NCBI GenBank assembly: GCA_003165855.1
Contig: PMXH01000170.1
Span: forward strand, 10,849 to 18,777
Origin: Acidobacteriaceae bacterium
Lineage (GTDB): Bacteria; Acidobacteriota; Terriglobia; Terriglobales; Acidobacteriaceae
Length of the DNA stretch: 7,929 bases
Reading direction: 5' to 3'
The notes beneath the pieces were generated by a model that made no database searches, was not told where the DNA came from, and saw only the letters and a list, made by a program, of their open reading frames with translations. Below are positions 6,035 to 7,929 of the stretch, piece after piece. The translations under genes were made by a program, and so were the position numbers. Numbering within the stretch: position 1 is the first letter of the stretch; every line of letters begins with the position of its first letter.

Positions 6035-7078
6035 ATGCGGCTACGAATAGAGCCTTTCTGGACTGTAGCGATCCTCATCGTCGCAGCGTCACTTTGCCAT
6101 GCTCAGGTAGTTGAAACCGATCAGGGTGAGGCGAGGGCCGGATCAGCCCTGTCAGTTCGGCAGAAAGCAGACGCAGGCGACAGCGGAGCGCAGTACGAAC
6201 TAGGGCTGGAGGCTGAACAGCGGCAGGATTATCGAGACGCATTTAAATGGTTCCAGCTCGCGGCAAAACAGGGATTGAACGGAGCTCAGGTAGATCTGGC
6301 ATATTTATATGTGACAGGGTTTGGCACCGTAAAAGACCTAGAGCAAGCGGTGCATTGGTACAGCTTAGCCGCTGCTCAGGGCAATCCTAATGGCGAATAT
6401 AGCCTCGGGATATGCTATTTGCACGGCGAGGGCATAGAGCAGAATTCTGCGCTTGCTAGAAAATGGATTTCTCTAGCGCTCAGCCACGGTGATGGTTCGC
6501 GATCGGTAAATGCGATGGGCCTAACGTACGAAACTGGCCCTGAGACCGACCTAAACGAAGCTCTGAAGTGGTACCAGAAGGCAGCCGAGATGGGATATCG
6601 TGAGGCTCAATACAACGTGTGCCGGTTGACCGCCCAAGGTCTCGTTTCTCCCGCTGATTACAAACGTGCAACTGACTGGTGCTCTACGCTCGCAGAAAGT
6701 GGCGACCCCTGGGGTGAATACGGTCTCGCACGAATGCTTGAAGAAGGCGTCGGAACGCAGCCTGATCTGAAGAAGGCAGCCGAGTGGTACACGAAATCAG
6801 CCGAGCAAGGGAATCCTGCCGCTCAGTTTAGCTTGGCCGCGGTGTACTCTCAAGGCAAGGGGGTTCCGAAGGATCTCGTCGAAGCCTATAAATGGGCAAT
6901 GATCGCGGGTGCAAAGAAACATCCAGAGGCCCGCGATTTTATGGAGGGCCTGACGGTCCGAATGACCAGTAGGCAGATATCTTCGGCTCAGTCCCTCGCG
7001 CTAAAGTGGACGCAGGAGCACCCGCTTGATCCGGAGAGCAGCCAGACTCTCGATCACATCGTTTACAACACGCCGTAA
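6035..7078 (+). CDS. Secreted Sel1-repeat (TPR-like) protein
   Basis: This 347-residue protein begins with a signal peptide (basic MRLR, hydrophobic 8-20, Cys-His-Ala site 21-23). It then has seven Sel1-like repeats of 35-37 residues: about 46-80, 81-116, 117-152, 153-187, 188-223, 224-259 and 260-296. Each shows the pattern Ala/Gly-x2-xLgxxYxxG ... A-x-x-W-x3-A-A-x-x-G. Sel1 repeats form alpha-alpha solenoids that bind other proteins; bacterial members often act in the periplasm or outside the cell in signalling or assembly. C21 could suggest a lipoprotein, but the bases around it (Ser-Leu-Cys) fit a lipobox poorly. The C-terminal 50 residues carry no repeat. No Shine-Dalgarno precedes the ATG. 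Codon choice differs from the flanking genes (TTA, CTA and ATA recur) and the gene looks more AT-rich, hinting at a different origin or low expression. The partner is unknown. Confidence 0.92.
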   Translation: MRLRIEPFWTVAILIVAASLCHAQVVETDQGEARAGSALSVRQKADAGDSGAQYELGLEAEQRQDYRDAFKWFQLAAKQGLNGAQVDLAYLYVTGFGTVKDLEQAVHWYSLAAAQGNPNGEYSLGICYLHGEGIEQNSALARKWISLALSHGDGSRSVNAMGLTYETGPETDLNEALKWYQKAAEMGYREAQYNVCRLTAQGLVSPADYKRATDWCSTLAESGDPWGEYGLARMLEEGVGTQPDLKKAAEWYTKSAEQGNPAAQFSLAAVYSQGKGVPKDLVEAYKWAMIAGAKKHPEARDFMEGLTVRMTSRQISSAQSLALKWTQEHPLDPESSQTLDHIVYNTP

Positions 7079-7180
7079 AGTTACGATTCAAAGTCAACAG
7101 TTCGCACTACGTTCACAGCTCGGCACACGATTGTCGATAAATCGCCATATCAGTCGCAATGCCAAAATCATTTCGCAACT

Positions 7181-7209
7181 GGTTAGTCAGCAGTCCGAAA
7201 GACTGAACC
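7181..7209. repeat. Small hairpin downstream of the Sel1 gene
   Basis: CAGTC (7191-7195) and GACTG (7201-7205) form a perfect stem around CGAAA; GGTT (7181-7184) and AACC (7206-7209) can extend it across a 6-nt bulge. There is no T-run, so termination is unproven. The rest of 7079-7266 shows nothing I recognise. Confidence 0.25.
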
Positions 7210-7266
7210 ACCACCTCGTCTCACCGCTACCCCTAGCCTCGCGGCTATGCTACAGTTTCCCTCCAC

Positions 7267-7440
7267 ATGGCGACACGTCCTCGGAATCCTTCTCAGCCTG
7301 ATCCCGGCCCAGAGTCCCTGTACTGCCCGAACTGCGCGAAAGAAGTGAACGATCCCCTGACGTGCGGCGACTGCTCTGCCGTGATCTGCCGCCGCTGTGG
7401 CACGCCGCTTGAATCTCCCGACGAACTGGGAATCGGATAA
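7267..7440 (+). CDS. Small zinc-ribbon protein coupled to an amino-acid permease gene
   Basis: This 57-residue protein carries three CxxC pairs: C20-P-N-C23, C33-G-D-C36 and C41-R-R-C44. C20/C23 with C33/C36 or C41/C44 would make one zinc site of a zinc ribbon, and the third pair could serve a second or alternative site. The N-terminus is Pro-rich and polar, and the C-terminal tail is acidic; no signal peptide or membrane helix is seen, so it should be cytoplasmic. Its TAA stop shares one base with the ATG of the permease (TAATG at 7438-7442), which implies co-translation. The ATG at 7267 has no clear ribosome binding site, and an unsupported -10-like TATGCT (7246-7251) lies just upstream. 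The cysteine pattern is strong evidence that the frame is real. Function is unknown; a regulatory or accessory role for the transporter is only a guess from coupling. Confidence 0.7.
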   Translation: MATRPRNPSQPDPGPESLYCPNCAKEVNDPLTCGDCSAVICRRCGTPLESPDELGIG

Positions 7441-7929
7441 TGGACCCAATATCTGTCACCACCACCACCGAAGCTGTCGCCGAAGGCCGGAAGCCGGAAG
7501 CCGCATCTCCCACCCTGGTTCGCGGGCTCGGCCTGCTCGATTCAGTGCTGCTGCTGGTCAGCGGCATTATCGGCTCTTCGATTTTTCTCACCGCAAAAGA
7601 CATCGCCGGCCCGCTGCCACAGCCCATGTTGTTCCTGCTCGTGTGGGTGATCGGCGGCGTGATTTCGCTCTTCGGCTGCGTTGCGTTCGCCGAACTTGGA
7701 TCGATGTTTCCGGAGTCCGGCGGCCAGTACGTTTATCTTCGCGAGGCCTATGGCGACATCGTCGCCTTCCTCTACGGCTGGATGCTGTTCGCAGTTGCCA
7801 ATGGCGGCAGCATCGCCGCGCTTGCAGTCGCAGCGGCCGTCTATACGGGGCAGGTCGTCCCTTTCGTTTCACAAGAACATGTGGTTCTCTCGGAAGCCGG
7901 AATCACCATAACCCGCGCGCACCTGTTCG
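7440..7929 (+). CDS. Amino-acid permease, APC superfamily (5' part, runs off the window)
   Basis: The first 163 residues of an APC-superfamily transporter are present; the frame stays open to the window end. A polar N-terminal tail (1-29) precedes helix 1 (about 33-52), which holds the unwound substrate-binding segment SGIIGSSIF (41-49), similar to the GxGIF motif of LAT-like permeases. Helix 2 (about 63-84) runs into the conserved FAELGSMFPESGGQY (83-97), a hallmark of the family, then YLREAYG (99-105) and helix 3 (about 107-135). These carriers move amino acids across the cytoplasmic membrane, by proton symport or exchange. The substrate cannot be read from this part. The start is well supported: GGGA (7428-7431) lies 8 nt upstream, inside the end of the zinc-ribbon gene, and the two genes overlap by one base. 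Confidence 0.9.
   Translation, partial: MDPISVTTTTEAVAEGRKPEAASPTLVRGLGLLDSVLLLVSGIIGSSIFLTAKDIAGPLPQPMLFLLVWVIGGVISLFGCVAFAELGSMFPESGGQYVYLREAYGDIVAFLYGWMLFAVANGGSIAALAVAAAVYTGQVVPFVSQEHVVLSEAGITITRAHLF

Noticed and set aside
5410..6078. 222-codon - strand frame overlapping the methyltransferase and the Sel1 start
   Set aside because: It is out of frame with the methyltransferase, Arg/Ser-rich and without domain features, so it is a frame shadow.
7250..7872. Overlapping - strand frames opposite the zinc-ribbon and permease genes
   Set aside because: They are Arg/Ser-rich shadows of the + strand genes, whose motifs and coupling are convincing.

Overview
The window looks like chromosomal DNA from a moderately GC-rich, Gram-negative, soil-type bacterium. 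Acidobacteriota is my best guess. It rests on the style of the NuoB protein, on the mix of a DUF1501 Tat protein, a GT-C glycosyltransferase and a DUF4097 head-to-tail repeat protein, and on short palindromic and heptad repeats in the intergenic DNA. The taxonomic call is by family resemblance only. No phage, IS element, CRISPR array, tRNA or rRNA is visible.

Layout. 131-1375 (+) is a Tat-exported DUF1501 protein, preceded by two inverted arrays of a 7-bp repeat, one of which carries its ribosome binding site. 2523-1408 (-) is a tight three-gene unit: nuoB (complex I subunit B), a 70-residue membrane protein and a small Rieske ferredoxin. It converges on the DUF1501 gene and diverges from the next one. 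2687-3997 (+) is a membrane glycosyltransferase of the GT39/ArnT type, followed 113 bp later by a secreted DUF4097 beta-repeat protein (4111-4986). 5824-5075 (-) is a SAM-dependent methyltransferase converging on it across a hairpin-rich gap. 6035-7078 (+) is a secreted Sel1-repeat protein whose codon use differs from its neighbours. 7267-7440 (+) is a 57-residue zinc-ribbon protein overlapping by one base the start of an amino-acid permease (7440 onward), which runs off the window.

How they fit together. The nuoB unit is respiratory or redox in theme, but it lacks nuoA and nuoC next to nuoB, so this is a detached complex I subunit gene. The other genes are mainly envelope, export and transport functions with no evident shared pathway. 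No gene-free stretch exceeds about 210 bp. The larger gaps are 2524-2686 (divergent promoters), 5825-6034 (divergent; a composite repeat beside the Sel1 start) and 7079-7266 (one weak hairpin, otherwise nothing recognised).

I do not see a clearly new multi-gene system. The most worthwhile oddities are the orphan nuoB-membrane protein-Rieske unit, the heptad-repeat hairpin that could cover the DUF1501 ribosome binding site, and the CxxC-rich mini-protein coupled to a permease.
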